Numbered from the stretch's first letter, positions 1 to 11,985 are shown. The stretch: 64,000 nt of DNA from Cryptomeria japonica (GCF_030272615.1 NC_081406.1:473866900-473930899), one strand, 5' to 3'. The notes: generated from the sequence alone by a model not told the origin. Translations and numbers: made by a program.

Positions 1-45
1 GATAATATGCAAAGGATACCTTCCTTTTAGAATATTTGATAAGAT

Positions 46-1317
46 TTAATCGAAGTAATGCTTAAGGAACTGACCATTGACAGGCAATGGTACCAGTTCT
101 CCAGTCAAAGAGCTTAACCTAAAAGTGTTCTCACCTAAAATTTCAGCTATTTGGTAAGGACCTAACCACAACCTTTCAAACTTGTGATGATCACCTTTCT
201 TCTCCTTGGCCTTGTCCCATAATAGGACTAGGTCAGAGATCTGAAAAGATTTCACCTTGGCCCTTTTATCAAACCATCGCTTAACAATGGCTTGGTGCTT
301 GGCAAAGTGTTGTAGCATATTAATCCTTTTTTCATCAAGTCTTAATAAATTTAAGAGGCAAACCTCTACCTGATCCTCAATGTCAAGTTCTTTCATTAAT
401 TGGAGGACCGGTATTTGTAAGTTGATTGGGAAAACATGGGTCTGGCCATAGACAAGGTAATATGGAGATGTTCCCAAGGTGGGTTTTACTCTGGTTCAAT
501 CAGCCCATAAGGCGTATCTCAATTGATTATGCCAATCCCTGGGGTTTTTCTCAAGTAGCTTTTTGATGACATCTAGGATGTTCCTGTTCATGGATTCAGC
601 TACTCCATTACCTTGCGGGTAATAGTTGGATGAAAATTTTAATATCACTTTATATTCGTATGACCATTGCATCAACTGTGCAGAAGTAAAAGCAAGACCA
701 TTGTCACATACCAGAGTGAATGACATACCAAACCTGGTGACGATATCCTCTTCAATAAATTTCAAGACCACCTTAGCAGTAGCATTTCGACATGCAATGG
801 CTTCTATCCACTGGGTACAATAATCTGTTGCCATAAGAATAAACTTATATCCTGTAGATGAGTTAGGGTTAATAACACCTACAAAATCCAGTGCCCATTG
901 AGCAAAAGGTCTTACCTCGAACACTGGTTGGAGAGGCACAGCGGGATTTCTTTCTTTGGAGGCTGTAGTTTGGCACATATGGAAGTGACAAACATGCTCA
1001 TGAGTATCCTTTAATATGATAGGCCAATAATATCCAGCCTTCAAGATTTGATGTGCAGTGGCATCTGCTAACCCATGACCTGTACCATATTTCCCATGAA
1101 ATTCCTCAATCATATTATAGGCTTCTTGATGATGAAGGCACCGAAGGTAGATACCCTCATAATTTTTTCTATAGAGTGTCGAATCCTTGATCATATAATT
1201 GGAACTTTTGATCCTTAATGCTCGTCTTTGCGTGGTTGTCAATCCCCCAGGATGCCTATTATTCAACAATATAAATACCAAATCCGTGTACCAGAGGTCC
1301 TGAGTGAATGACTTCAA
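46..1317 (-). pseudogene. Integrase region of element A (broken)
   Basis: Two pieces in one frame, 1317-496 and 477-46, separated by in-frame stops. The first starts with the HHCC zinc-binding domain (a histidine pair, then C-H-F-H-M-C near 990), followed by the DDE core: Asp in A-L-D-F-V-G, Asp in V-C-D-N-G, and Glu in G-V-A-E-S-M. The second piece is the C-terminal domain, with G-T-S-P-Y-Y-L-V-Y-G and a W-x-G-P-Y stretch typical of Ty3 integrases. The enzyme would insert the cDNA into the host chromosome. All three catalytic residues are present, although the frame is broken. No chromodomain is seen before the left edge. Confidence 0.85.
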
Positions 1318-1349
1318 TGTATACTGTTGGCACTATATTTGAGGGGTGT

Positions 1350-2906
1350 CAGTTGCCATGGCCTGAGACAATCCTTGGCCTTGAACCAACTTCATTGGAT
1401 GCATCTCTAAGTCAAATTCTTGCAATATTGCCATCCATTTCCCTTGACGTTCTCCCAGTTTGGACTGCATGAGTAGTGACTTCACTGCTTGGTCAGGGAC
1501 AATCGCATAAGTTTTACTCCTCAGGATGTAATGCCTAAATTTCTTGACTTACCAATGCAAAGGCCTACTTTTCAAGAGAAGAATATCTAACCTTAGCAAT
1601 TTTGAAAGGAGAGATCATAAATGCAATAGGCTTCTCGTCCCCCACTTGCCTCTGCATCAAAACAGCTGCTCCTGAGTGTAGTGAAGCAAAAGAATATATG
1701 TAAAACGACAATTTGTAATCAGGGCTAGTTAGTATAGGAGCTTCGGCGATGGATTTCTTGATCTGGGTGAAAGCCTCTTTTGCTTCAGTTGTCCATTCGA
1801 CCTTAGCATCCTTCTTCATCATTTCATTCAATGGCTTGACTATTTCTGCAAACCCAATAATAAACTTTCTAACAAAATTGATCTTCCCAAAGAAAGATCT
1901 CATCTCCTTATTACTATCGGGCATTTTTAACTTCACTAATGCTTCTACCCGATTTGGGTCTATAGATATCCCCCTCTTAGAGATTACATGGCCAAGTAGC
2001 TTTCCTTCAGCCACTCCAAACACACATTTCTTAGGGTTAAGGGAAATCCCATATCTTCGACATCTCTCTAATACCTTTTTGGAGGTGGTCTGGGTGGTCT
2101 TCTCTGACCTTGGAAAATATCGTCAAATCATCCATATAGATAATAATGCATTTTCCAATCAGTTCCTTGAAAGCTATATCCATCGCTCATTGGAAGGTTG
2201 CCCCAGCATTAATCAACCTCAATGGCATTCTTTTGTACGTGTATGTTCCCCACTTTGTCATAAACGTTGTCTTCATATGATCCTCATAGTTCACCAATAC
2301 TTTGTTATATCCTAAATAACCATCTAAAAATGACATCATTTGCGAACCATTTACTATTTGTAATACTTCATCCAAAGAAGGGAGTGGGTAATTATCCTTC
2401 TCAAAGGCTTTGTTGATATTGCAAAATCCCACACAAAGCCATATTTCTCCATTCTTTTTCCACACTAGTACCATATTAGCAACCTAAGTAGAATATCGTA
2501 TCGAAAAAATAATCTTAGTGGAAAGTAACTTTTGTACTTCCTTGAAAATCAAGGGTTCTATTAATGCATTGACCGGACGTTGTTTTTGCCGGAACGACTC
2601 TATGTTAGGTTTTAGGGGAATCACATGGGTGATAATCATTGTATCGAATGTCTTTAAATCTTCATACCCCCATGCTATTACATTGATGAACTCTTTCAAG
2701 ATCTGTATCAGTTTTTGTCTTTCATTTTGAGTGCAAATCTTCCCAATATAGACAATCCTCTCTTGTCCTTCTGGACCAATATTATGGGACTCGTACTTCC
2801 CGGCATCTGAATCCATCATTAGTTTCTCCTTTACTCTAGGGTTTGAATCAAAAAGTCTCTCTAAGGTGACCATCCCTTTAGGAATAATGCTAGTTGGTAA
2901 ATCCAA
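1350..2906 (-). pseudogene. Reverse transcriptase and RNase H of element A (broken)
   Basis: RT runs 2906-2187 in one frame (N-terminal fingers, then F-L-D-G-Y-L-G-Y-N). The catalytic Y-M-D-D-L lies near 2120-2150 in a stretch no longer covered by an open frame. The thumb and connection follow in another frame from 2023 (G-H-V-I-S-K-R-G-I and the R-S-F-F-G-K-I-N-F motif), and then the start of the usual Ty3 RNase H, which degrades into stops between about 1565 and 1350. The product would copy element RNA into DNA. There are at least one frame change and several stops. Between this RNase H and integrase there is no room for, and no sign of, a second RNase H. Confidence 0.85.
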
Positions 2907-3017
2907 AATATCAACATTACCTTCGATATTAAGATCATTTGATTTGTCTTCCTCATCAATAATTTGATCTTCAAAAGCCCCTGGATTGGAAAGAAAGGCT
3001 AGAATGTGGGTATCATC

Positions 3018-3629
3018 CTAGGAGACTTGGAAGTGTTTGATATTATCAGGTACAATAGGTATATAGATTAATTCCACCGAGAACTTCTTTAAAGGGGATT
3101 GGCTTACTGGTTCTGATGTATTGGCAGCTATGGCCAGTGCATCAGGTATTCCGTTGACTTTCCTAGATACCAGTTGAATATCGAAAGCATCAAAATCCTC
3201 AATCAGATCCCACACTCTATTCCGATACGCAACTAACCTTTTGTCGTGGCATGCATAGTGGCTTCACACTTGTTTAACCACTAACTCAGAATCTCCTTGC
3301 ACTTTTAAACACTTTGCCCCCTTCTTATGAGAAAAAAATAATCCTTTAACTAAGGCCTTGTACTTCGTCATGTTATTAGTACAAGGGAATTGGAGTTGGT
3401 AAGAAGCTAAAAGGATTTTCCCTTTTGGGTTGGTTAACTCTACACTGACTCCACTACCTTGCTTGGACCTTGACCCATCAAACTTTAAAAACCATATTTC
3501 ATCTTTTAGTCTCTTCACATTTTTCACCTTTGGGTCAATGCTTAGGTTAGCGTTCGGAGAGGATTGCTGCTTCTCAAGCTCGAGACCTTGTGATAATTGA
3601 GGTTGTTCAATTTTTGGTTGCATAAACAC
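3018..3629 (-). pseudogene. Archaeal-type RNase H-like domain upstream of RT in element A
   Basis: One frame with a single internal TGA at 3264-3266. Motifs in order: F-D-G-S (first catalytic Asp, near 3475); N-N-M-T-K-Y-K-A-L where the family has N-N-x-A-E-Y-E-A-L, so the catalytic Glu appears replaced by Lys; Q-G-D-S-E-L-V-V (Asp kept); then a helix-rich tail and G-I-P-D-A-L-A, where the family has a final catalytic Asp. This is the pattern of the extra RNase H of plant Tat/Ogre elements and of RNase HI-like host proteins. Its place here, after protease and before RT in the RT reading frame, is unusual. The identification rests on motifs and would need a profile search. Confidence 0.7.
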
Positions 3630-3889
3630 TTCAGTAGTGTAAGGAACAACCTATTTTGATTGAGGTTGAAGTTTAGATTGTGTTTCTTCATTCTTTGGCT
3701 CAAGAGGAATGTCTTCCTCTTTGTTTTAACAATCTCGACTCCAAGAATCTCTTGGCTGTATTCTTTAGGTAAGGTAGTCTTGTCTATAGGGTCAATTGTT
3801 TGGGGCTCTAATCCTTCACAAGTTAGACCTTGAACTTCCTCCATATTGATGGTATGATCATCTTCTTCGCATGGAACCAGACTCATCAA
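3542..3889 (-). pseudogene. Linker between protease and RNase H-like domain, element A
   Basis: Lies in the same frame as the protease piece and overlaps the start of the RNase H-like frame, so a one-base shift joins them. The translation is acidic then basic and low in complexity, with no motif I recognise. It probably represents the spacer of the pol polyprotein. Its end at 3542 is a frame change, not a natural terminus. Confidence 0.5.
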
Positions 3890-3928
3890 CTTTGTAATCT
3901 CATTCTAACATGGGATACATGAAACTTC

Positions 3929-5161
3929 TTAGTTCTCCTCATGATGTATCTGACACCATTTCGGAAGCAACAACTCTTGTATCTTCATAGTGTCTCCCAA
4001 TAAACACATTCCTTGTTGTACTGCTATAGCGAACTCTTTGACCCGCTTTCTATATGTGATCTTGTCTGCTTGAAATAGTTGAAGAGGAGTTTGTGCGGAG
4101 AAAGTAAGAATCTCATTGACCCTATAAACTCCTGGACTTACTTTAGCAAACACCACTTCATTGAGAACACCATAATCCATGACTAATTTCTTCAATTTAG
4201 GCTCACTATCAATTCGGATCTGGTTGCTTACCCCCTTCCATGGAAGCCATAAGTACGTAAAAAAAGTTGAGAAATATCCTCCCAATGTCTTGGACCAATC
4301 CCTACTAAGGAGCATCCCATATAATTTTGGAATATCCACCACTTGAATGCCAATATAACGAGATATTCGGGGATCAACACCTAATTGGATATATACATCT
4401 TTCAATTCTCTGATGACGTTAACCTCTATTTTGTCCAGTTGCACCACCTTACTATTTGCACATATTGGTTGAAGTCTGAGTTGCTGACATATAGAGTAGG
4501 GCATTACGTTTCTTGAAGCTCCTGAATCTACCAAACAGTTATGTAAATTCTTCCCACAAATCTTCAAATTTAGTAAAAATGGTGGATTTTCTATTGCATC
4601 ACTACTGACGTTGGCATTGACTTCATTAAAGTCTGCCATCTTAACCTCATTGCTCTGTGACTCTAATAATTCCAACTTTCTAAGGAGAGCCCTCTTCTAT
4701 TCAGGGCAATATCTCAATACTTCCATTAAGGACATAGTGGTGGTGGTCCTTTCCATCTCCTTAGTAACGTCAAATGATCCTTTCAGAACATAATCTTTCC
4801 CTTGAGCTTGTCTAGGGCGTGTTCCTTGGAAAGCCCGAGGAGGACGAGGATTGTTTCTTGCATTAGCATCAGGAGGTACAAACCTGCCCGTTGAGGGAGG
4901 TGGCTCCGTTAATGGAGCTTTGCCTTGACTCGTAAGATTGTAATTGTTCCTGGTCTGAAAGGCCTGAGCATTGTAGACACATGGTTCACCTTCAGCTTCA
5001 GCCTGAAATTCTCTACATAGGAAAGTATCGACCAACATGGCAGTATTAACCTTATCAGGTTCATCATTGGAACAATCTTTGGGCTGAGAGTCAGCTTGAG
5101 CAATTCTTAAGATTTTCTCGAAACTGAGCACAATTAACCTTAGAATGCGCAGTTGTGTCAT
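3929..5161 (-). pseudogene. Gag C-terminus and aspartic protease of element A
   Basis: Two pieces (5161-4697 and 4675-3929) in one frame, separated by a stop. The first carries a C/H-rich motif just upstream (W-C-R-L-H-D-T-T-A-H-S-K-V-N-C near 5120-5170, read in the other frame), then a Pro/Arg-rich stretch. The second contains the retropepsin site C-L-V-D-S-G-A-S-R-N-V-M at about 4520, followed by a second hydrophobic strand and flap-like segment. Proteases of this kind cut the polyprotein and act as dimers. The D-S-G-A site is intact, but the frame is interrupted. The 4675-3929 part also includes the start of the pol linker. Confidence 0.75.
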
Positions 5162-6900
5162 GCAACCTACACCAATTTGTTAGCAGATTCATATCAGCAA
5201 GGTTAACACTTTGTGTGTGGTTTGGGTTATCTCGTGCATCCGGGTGATCATGGTTCACCCCACTGTTATTCAGACCCGTATTCCACTACCTATTATAAGG
5301 TTTGTTGTTGTACCTTTGATTTTGCTTTTGGTTATTTTATTTTCACTGATTATTATATGGTTGGGATTGATTATACGCTCCTGGAGGATTCATCTTTAGC
5401 TGGCTCAAGTTTGAAGTAACCTGTGAGATCATTTTCTTTAAGGCTTCTACTTCAGCGGATATATGGGATCCTTGATTCTCAGGCACCATAGTTGGAGGTT
5501 GGTTTGCTGAATTAATGTTGTCAAATTGTTGATTTCTCACTTGTGCTTGACTATCATATTGTGTTTGAGTGGGGGCAGTATTGGTACCATTTTTCCAAGT
5601 CGATGCCTGAGCAGCAAACTGTTGGTTCACCTGAGGTTGGGGTGCATAGATTGGCACGAGGTTCATCATTGGGGCACCTATAGGTAGAGACAAGGGTACA
5701 CTTGGGAGTTGATTGTAGTTTCCTTGATTCACCCCTATGGGTAAATTATATCCAATCCCTCCTGGGGTTTGATTCAACTCATGATTCATGCTAATAGCTA
5801 ATGTGAAGACTTTCACCAAGGTGTCCCTTTGATCTTGAGGAACACTCTTCTTAATAAACATAGCAGTCCAAGGGTCAATAGCTCTTAGATATGAGTTGAT
5901 GGCTATGTTAGGTGCTACCTAGTAAGGGGCTTGTAGCCTCTTGAATGCCCTTTGGAAGCTAGTATTAAAATTCGTTAATGGCTCATTTGGCAATTTCTTA
6001 AGAGAAGCGAACTGGTGGTATAGTGTCCCGGGGTCTACATACACTCAAAATTGATCAATGAAGGCCTTCTCTAAGAGGTCCCAACCTGTGATGGAGTTTG
6101 CAGGTAAGGTAAGTGCCAATTGTATTCATTCTCCCCAAGTGAATATGGGAAGAGTCTACATACTACATCTTGGTGTTCAATATGATTACGACAAACTGCA
6201 TCTTTGAATGCTTCAATATGTTCATCAGCCATTTGTCCCCCTAGATAGTAAAATTTGCTTCAAAATTTATCTGAGTTTCTAGGTAGGTCATGTATGCCCC
6301 CTGGTATGGTTCCTAGTGGTGTGGTGTCTTGGTTGAAGTAGGCCATTGAAGGTGGTGACGGTGTATGTTGAGTCACAAAAGGTGTAGTGATAGGCTGAGG
6401 ACTAGGAATTAGTTGATCTCCTATGTTGGGTATGGATGACTGTACTAGTGAGGCTGGTGAGGGTTGTTTCTTAGATTTTTTCTTCTTCCTCCTAGTGGCA
6501 GGCCCTAATTCTACTAAGTTGGATGGTGAAGAACTACTCCTAAGGACTTGGTGAAATCTCTCTCGAGAGAAAGATGATATACGATCCAGGTGAGTACCTC
6601 AATTTTTTGGTTGAGGAGGTGGTTGTGGATTTTCTTGTGGGTTCACCTGAGGATTGAGTTGTCTTTGTGCCTCTTCTTCTATATGTATAGCCTTTTGTCT
6701 CTCATTGTCTAAGACTTGTCATGCTTGTAACCAATCATTATAATTTCTTGTACTGTCCCAAGCAAAGTCGTGTAGTTGGGTAAGAATGTCTTCTTGCTCA
6801 TTGTTGAGGTTAGGTTAGGTAAAGGGCATCAATCTATCTCCTGGGAGTACCATATGGGGTTCACCAATGAGGGGATTAGTCTTGGCCCTCCTTCTAGCAC
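5162..6900 (-). pseudogene. Gag of element A (broken)
   Basis: Translation of the minus strand below 6900 gives, with several stops and shifts, a capsid-like sequence: D-A-V-C-R-N-H-I, L-F-P-Y-S-L-G-E, G-W-D-L-L-E-K-A-F, an L-P-N-E-P-L-x-N-F segment, then an open piece at 5861-5343 that starts inside the capsid and runs into a Pro/Gln/Asn-rich tail. This matches the plant Ty3 gag layout. An N-terminal Lys/Ser/Pro-rich region lies at 6450-6650. Only the last 172 codons remain continuously open. The true start cannot be fixed. Confidence 0.7.
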
Positions 6901-6924
6901 AAATTTCTGCTGACGAGTGTTTTT

Positions 6925-6937
6925 GACACCCCCGCCA
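6925..6937 (-). other. Candidate primer binding site of element A
   Basis: The minus strand reads TGGCGGGGGTGTC, followed by AAAAAC, just upstream of gag. The Athila-like element at 41669 has a tRNA-Asp-type site followed by GGTGTCAAAC. The sequence here could be the same site with an internal deletion of about 10 bases. This is inference. Confidence 0.3.
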
Positions 6938-6949
6938 ACAGTCAGGTAG

Positions 6950-7900
6950 CCAGTGTGAACACTCACGGCCTCTCCTGAAAAGTAACATGTTTGGAAAAAC
7001 TCACTACTCCAAGGTCTCTATAGTCGGGTCTTGATGGTGATGGGAAGCCCAATGGTTGATGTGGTTATACCTGTAAAGGGGCCTGCTGGTTAGAACTAAA
7101 TATTGCTGGTTATGGATAACTACACTTCCTTTCTTTTTGTGTTTTTATGGTTTAAGATTCTCTGGGAAATAAAATGCGAAGCATAAAGGGAAACAAGAAA
7201 ACAATAAAGACCAATATAATGACAACTTAATGAACTAGTCAATTAGTTCCCTGCAATCCAAGCAATTATCAAATATTATCCAATTTAGCATTCAACAACA
7301 GACCTCCAGAAAACCTCCAAAATCATCAATTTCACAAGTCTATGGAAATAAAATCATCAACAATATGGCCTATCACAATGATTCTCATACACCACTGACA
7401 TGCACAATATGATTCATAAAGTGATAGACAAAAAGATTAAACCACATTGCTAACTCCAAATAATAGACATTACTTGATTACACAGAACAATTTGGTAGAA
7501 TATGAACATAGATCAGGCAATCTACAAGCTTCTTTTCATATTAATCTCAATGAATGTATAACAAAAAAATAACTCAAACTTCTTAATCAATCTGCAAAAT
7601 ATTCTAAAATCTCTATGTAGGCCACAAATCATCAATTTGGGACCGTTACAAATGAATCCAACTTCTCAATTTATAGAAGTTCTTTACCCTACTATCTAGG
7701 AAATAACTATTCTAAATTAAGACTGAACCTAGGAGTCGCAGTTAACTTGCAAGTTTCTTCCTTGACACTCCACTTAACAACTACGAAATGGGGACTGCAT
7801 GAGCACTACGAAAACCCTGCTAGGTGAGCCACATTTTCGTAATCATGCAGAATTTCTCTCAAAATTGGAACTCAAGTAGGAGCCCCAGTTAAAAATTAAG
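6950..7900 (-). repeat. Candidate LTR between gag of element A and the upstream 1,200-codon frame
   Basis: About 950 bases without a gene. It lies directly before gag of element A and just after the stop of the frame ending at 7945, so it is placed like an LTR that could serve as the 5' LTR of A or as the 3' LTR of the upstream unit. A TATA box sits at 7669-7675 on the minus strand. Exact ends, terminal TG/CA and target duplication could not be fixed. No second copy lies in the window. Confidence 0.5.
7669..7675 (-). promoter_or_regulatory. TATA box in candidate LTR of element A
   Basis: The minus strand reads CTTCTATAAATTGAG. It is a good TATA match about 750 bases upstream of gag, in the position expected for an LTR promoter. 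Confidence 0.45.
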
Positions 7901-7944
7901 AATAAAAAAAGCTTTGCTATCTTTAGCAATTGTGTGCTTATCTT

Positions 7945-10900
7945 TTATTTCTTGATAAAAGCTCTATAATTATCAATTATACATGCAACTGCTTGAACCA
8001 GAGGATTTGCTACATTCTTAACTCTAAACTTATTCTTCTCCAAAACTTCATCCGCATGCATTCTCCCTTCTTCCAACTCTTTCACTATGTGTTCCACCTC
8101 TTGACACTAAGTAATCAGATACATGTATGTGTCCATAAGGGTGACATCAAACTGGGCCGCGGGTCCTAGGTGTTGTGCCTCATATGCATCCCACTAATTC
8201 AAAACTTGTTGCTGGTCCATTATTCATGTATCAACTAATCTGAGGCCAAAAGGTCCTAGCATATTCTTTACAAAATTCTCATATGACAAAATTTCCCTAA
8301 GAAGAGGGTCCCGGATCTCGGTCATATCCTTGATATATTGCTGAAACATTTCAATCTTCAGCTCCAGAATGTATACATAAGACTGCAAGTTCTTATAGCC
8401 ATCACCTCCTAAGATGTCCTCCTTTACCACCGCCTCTTCACCTAGCTGCAATATCTTCTTCAAAATTTGGAATCGTTTGGTGAAAATGTTCGACATCCGT
8501 TCCCATTGTGTGGAACAGGAAGCCAAAGCTCTTCCTGCCTGTACCGCCTTACTATACATCCCCATAGTATCTTGCAAAAATAACCTTATTTTGGCCGTAT
8601 TTAGTTGGGCCCACGACTTGGCTACAACTGCCACCCGCCTCACCTCCACTAACGCTTTTACTTCTTCTTCTGGCAGCGATGAGGTAGAAGGCAAGTCATC
8701 AGTTCTGCATGAGTCTAGGAGTTTGCTCATTTCAATTAGCAACTGCTTATATTGTCCTAGTTGTGCTTTGAGTTCCATGTTTGAAGTATGCTCCTTCTCT
8801 ACATGTCCTCTGACGATGCTCGTGGCTAACTCCAAAGTATCTAACTCCCCCCATTTGGTTTGTTTTCCCAAATTTATCTGTGATATTTGGTATTTGGGAG
8901 AAGCTTGTCCCTCGACCTGAGATGGAACTGCCACATCTGCAATCACTTCACCAGAACTAGTTTTTGAGAGGTGATGAACAATTTTCAGCTTCTTAGCCTT
9001 TGGTGGCTCCTCGGTGATTACGTATTGTAGAGTGACTTTAGGGAGCTCTGCTTTTCTCTTTTTCTTCCCAAAGGTAAATTCTAGCCATTGTGGTATATCT
9101 TCATCCTTGTCACTTTGATGTGACACTATATCTGCAGTTATAACATGAACCTCTGCCTGCTCCTCTACTTTCATTTGCCCGGGGTCTTGAGGTGTTATAA
9201 CTTGACGAGATAAATTGGTTTGGAGAGCTTATTGCTTATGTAACTCTCCTAATTTTCCACTGACCTCCTCATTAAATGCCATTTCTTTGTCACCTGCCTC
9301 CATTTCCCCTTGCTTGGCTGCTATATCCTTAAGAAGGTCCTCTTGATCTTGAGGGGTTAGAATCAGTCTTTCATTCAATATGTCTTCTGCCTCATCCCCT
9401 TCTTGTTCACCTTCTTGTGACCATTGTTGTTCAAGATCCTCTTCCTCTTGATCTGAATCAGACTCGATGTTTCTAAATTTCATTCCTTCAATGGTAGATT
9501 TGAAGCCTTGCACTTCGAGCTGCCCTACGGATATATTAACTAGTGGTGGTTTAGGGGCACTGGTGCTTGGAGCAATTGTGGCATCTCTTGAAGGTGTCTG
9601 AGCGGGTATCTCCTCAGTAGCTTCTATATTTTCTTCTTGTTCTTGAGTATCCTCTCCTTCAGTGTTCCCAATATCCGTCCTTGGTGGGAGAACTTTGGCA
9701 AGTGGTACTGCTCCGAATCCATCGGTCAATCCTAGGTCTGTAGCCTTCTTTAATAATTCTGACTCCCTCATCTTTTCTTGGAGTTTCTTCAGTAAGTCCT
9801 TAGTTCTTTCTTGAGGTTTGTCTTCTTCACTCGGATTGGTGGACGCGTTTTGCCTCGAGGCTAACCTTGTCTTTCGAGCGTACTCCTTATGGCCCCTTGA
9901 CTGAGGTACCCCTGAAGTGGATTCCTTCTGTTTCACCTTTGAGACACTGGGCCTTACCCTCTGGCATAAACATTGCTTGGTCCTATTGATGACCACTTGG
10001 GAGACCTTCTGCATATTTGTGTCTTCACTTGCAGACCATTTTATTGGGGAGAGGGTCCTTTTATCTATTCCTGATTCCCTATAAGCTAGATCAAGTAAGT
10101 CACCATCATCCCTAAGGTCTTTAGGGAGGTTAGTCTTGATTCCAAAATCTCTCACCTGTGGCACAGATAACCTGTTATAGTTCTTCTCCCTAACCTCAAA
10201 ACTATCTTGCAAGTTGGCCCAAAAGTCCTCCAAGCTAGGCCTATACCCCTCATATGCCTTAGGCATAACTTGCTTGATTTTCCCATAGGGATCATAAAAT
10301 TCCCTAGCATGATCATATTCCTTGAAGTTTAAATCTTGAAGCTCTTGTTCTACCAACTTTGTTACTTTTATCTTAGAATAGGCAAAGTACCCAATAGATA
10401 TTGAGAAATCAATACCTATTTTATGCTTTGATGACAAAAGTGACTAGAGGCCTACAAGCTGCCTTACATATTCCTGCAAAATTATCCTATCATTACAATA
10501 TCGAGGCAACAACATTGGGTTCCCTATGAATCCACTAAATCTAATGTAAGTGGAGCGTGGGTTTTGGATTAACCAACATGCCCACTCTCGAATGATAGCC
10601 ATAGCCTCCGAGATAATCTGATATCCTGCATCCCTTGTTAATTTGATTATTATTGGGAAAACAAAGGCATCATTAACTCTCTTGAAATGTGACTTTGCAT
10701 TGGCTAGAGTGAGTTGGGAATAATACTCCCATATCTTCTTCTTTCCTTCCTCCTCTCCCAATTGATCTTCTGTCTGTAGCCCTGGAAACTTTCTAGCTCT
10801 AGCAGCTACCTAGATGACATATGATGTGAAAAATAACTTTTGAGTATGCTGAACTTCTTTCATCTTCTTGCAGATATTGTCAGAGAGGATCTTCGACCAA

Positions 10901-11556
10901 TCAAAATATTGTTTTCCTATTAGAATAGTGCTCATGAATTGGAACATCTAGGGATGAAAATGCCTGCAATCTGGCTTGCCCAAGGCCCTGTTGAGCATGA
11001 TGATTAAGTCTCTTTGAGGCTCTTTGAAGTCCGCCCTTAGGATCTCCGTTGCCTTGAGTCATATATTTCTTTCTTCTTCTAACCAGTTTGTATTCATGTG
11101 CCTCTTACTAGCTAATGTCTTGTCATTCCATGTCTTCAAGGCCTCTTCTTTGGTCAACACAAATACTTCCTCTCTAGTTGGGATTCCAAAGACAAACCCA
11201 AGCATATCTAGAGACAAGTCTATGACCATCTTTCCTTGTGCATTTGTGCACTTTCTAGTTTCTGGGTTATAGAATGGGGCAATAGTCATTATGAATTCTG
11301 GTGCCTGTACTGACTGTGGGAAGACAGTGGCTTCAAATAGGCCAGACCTCTTGATTCTCCAATGAAGGGCCTCCAAACTAGGTTTGTCCAACTAAGCCTT
11401 GATATATTGAACTTCTATATGGCCAATTTCAGTATCTGCGACCCATCTAATTTGATCCTCTAGCTTTGAAACATAGACCTATCCTTGATAATGGTATTTC
11501 ATGGTGGCTGGGAGTCTATCAATTTATTTGCCTCTTTTGCTGGAGGATGAGTCCAT
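7945..11556 (-). pseudogene. Extra long retroelement frame (mobile-domain-like, ~1,203 codons), decayed by stops only
   Basis: From an ATG at 11556 (M-D-S-S-S-S-K-R-G) to TAA at 7945-7947 the minus strand keeps ONE reading frame with no net frameshift. Open pieces 11391-11059, 10761-10444, 10437-9229 and 9174-8224 are all in phase and separated by single stops (for example at 11392 and 8221), and the frame continues after 8224 through two more stops. The N-terminal 350 codons look globular, with I-D-L-S-L-D-M-L-G-F-V-F-G-I-P resembling the plant mobile / putative plant transposon domain. The middle (about 10000-9250) is Glu/Gln/Pro-rich and disordered. The C-terminus is helical, probably coiled coil. 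No signal peptide or membrane segment is seen, so it does not look like an envelope protein. Function unknown. Whether it belonged to element A or to a separate element is open. Confidence 0.6.
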
Positions 11557-11619
11557 GTAACCACTCGAATATGCAAGGAGAATGCCAATCCTTAGTTTTT
11601 GATAACAAGCATAAAAGAT

Positions 11620-11985
11620 GATTTACCTCAGGACTTCGGGGTCCTAGGGTCCTGGGATAGGCGTAAGGGAAGAAGGCCCGAAACTCCGGGGTTCTGGGCT
11701 TATGTTGGGTGAAAAAGGAATCCCGAAACTTCAGGGGCCCGGGGTTCCGGGCATATGCCTAAGTGGAAGACACCCAGAATTTTGGGGTTCCGTATTGAGA
11801 GTTACCCAGAACTCCGGGGGTCCAGGGTTCTAGGGTTAAGAGCTACCCGAAACTCTGGGGATTTGGGGTTTCGGGGTTAGGCCAAACAGCCACCCGAAAC
11901 TCTGGGGTTCTGAGGTATCGGGGCTATGATGAACAACCACCTGGAACTTTGAGGTTCCGTGGGCATAAGAACCAACCGGGTTTCG
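11620..11985. repeat. Irregular palindromic GC-rich repeats (CCCGAAAC type)
   Basis: Six or seven irregular copies of a CCCGAAACTCCGGGGTTC-like sequence, each followed by GGGC or a variant and spaced about 45-65 bases. Several copies are imperfect palindromes; in the copy near 11849-11878, CCCGAAAC faces GTTTCGGG. They lie between the TATA box at 12230 and the start codon at 11556, so they would be in the leader or U5 of a minus-strand transcript. Confidence 0.7.

Larger units (their letters stand above)
1..7900 (-). mobile_element. Ty3/gypsy LTR retrotransposon A, 3' end beyond window edge
   Basis: A minus-strand element, read from high to low coordinates: candidate 5' LTR, gag, protease, an RNase H-like domain, reverse transcriptase with its own RNase H, then integrase, which reaches the left edge. 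The 3' LTR must lie outside the window. The integrase-last order and the RT motif Y-M-D-D place it in Ty3/gypsy. The RNase H-like domain resembles the archaeal-type RNase H of the plant Tat/Ogre branch, but there it normally sits after the RT RNase H, not before RT. All coding parts are broken by stops and several frame changes, so the copy is dead. The right boundary is uncertain because no LTR partner is visible. Confidence 0.85.

Noticed and set aside
1749-2315. Plus-strand frame of 188 codons
   Set aside because: Antisense shadow of the RT region of element A.
8414-8920. Plus-strand frame of 168 codons
   Set aside because: Antisense shadow of the extra long frame at 7945-11556.
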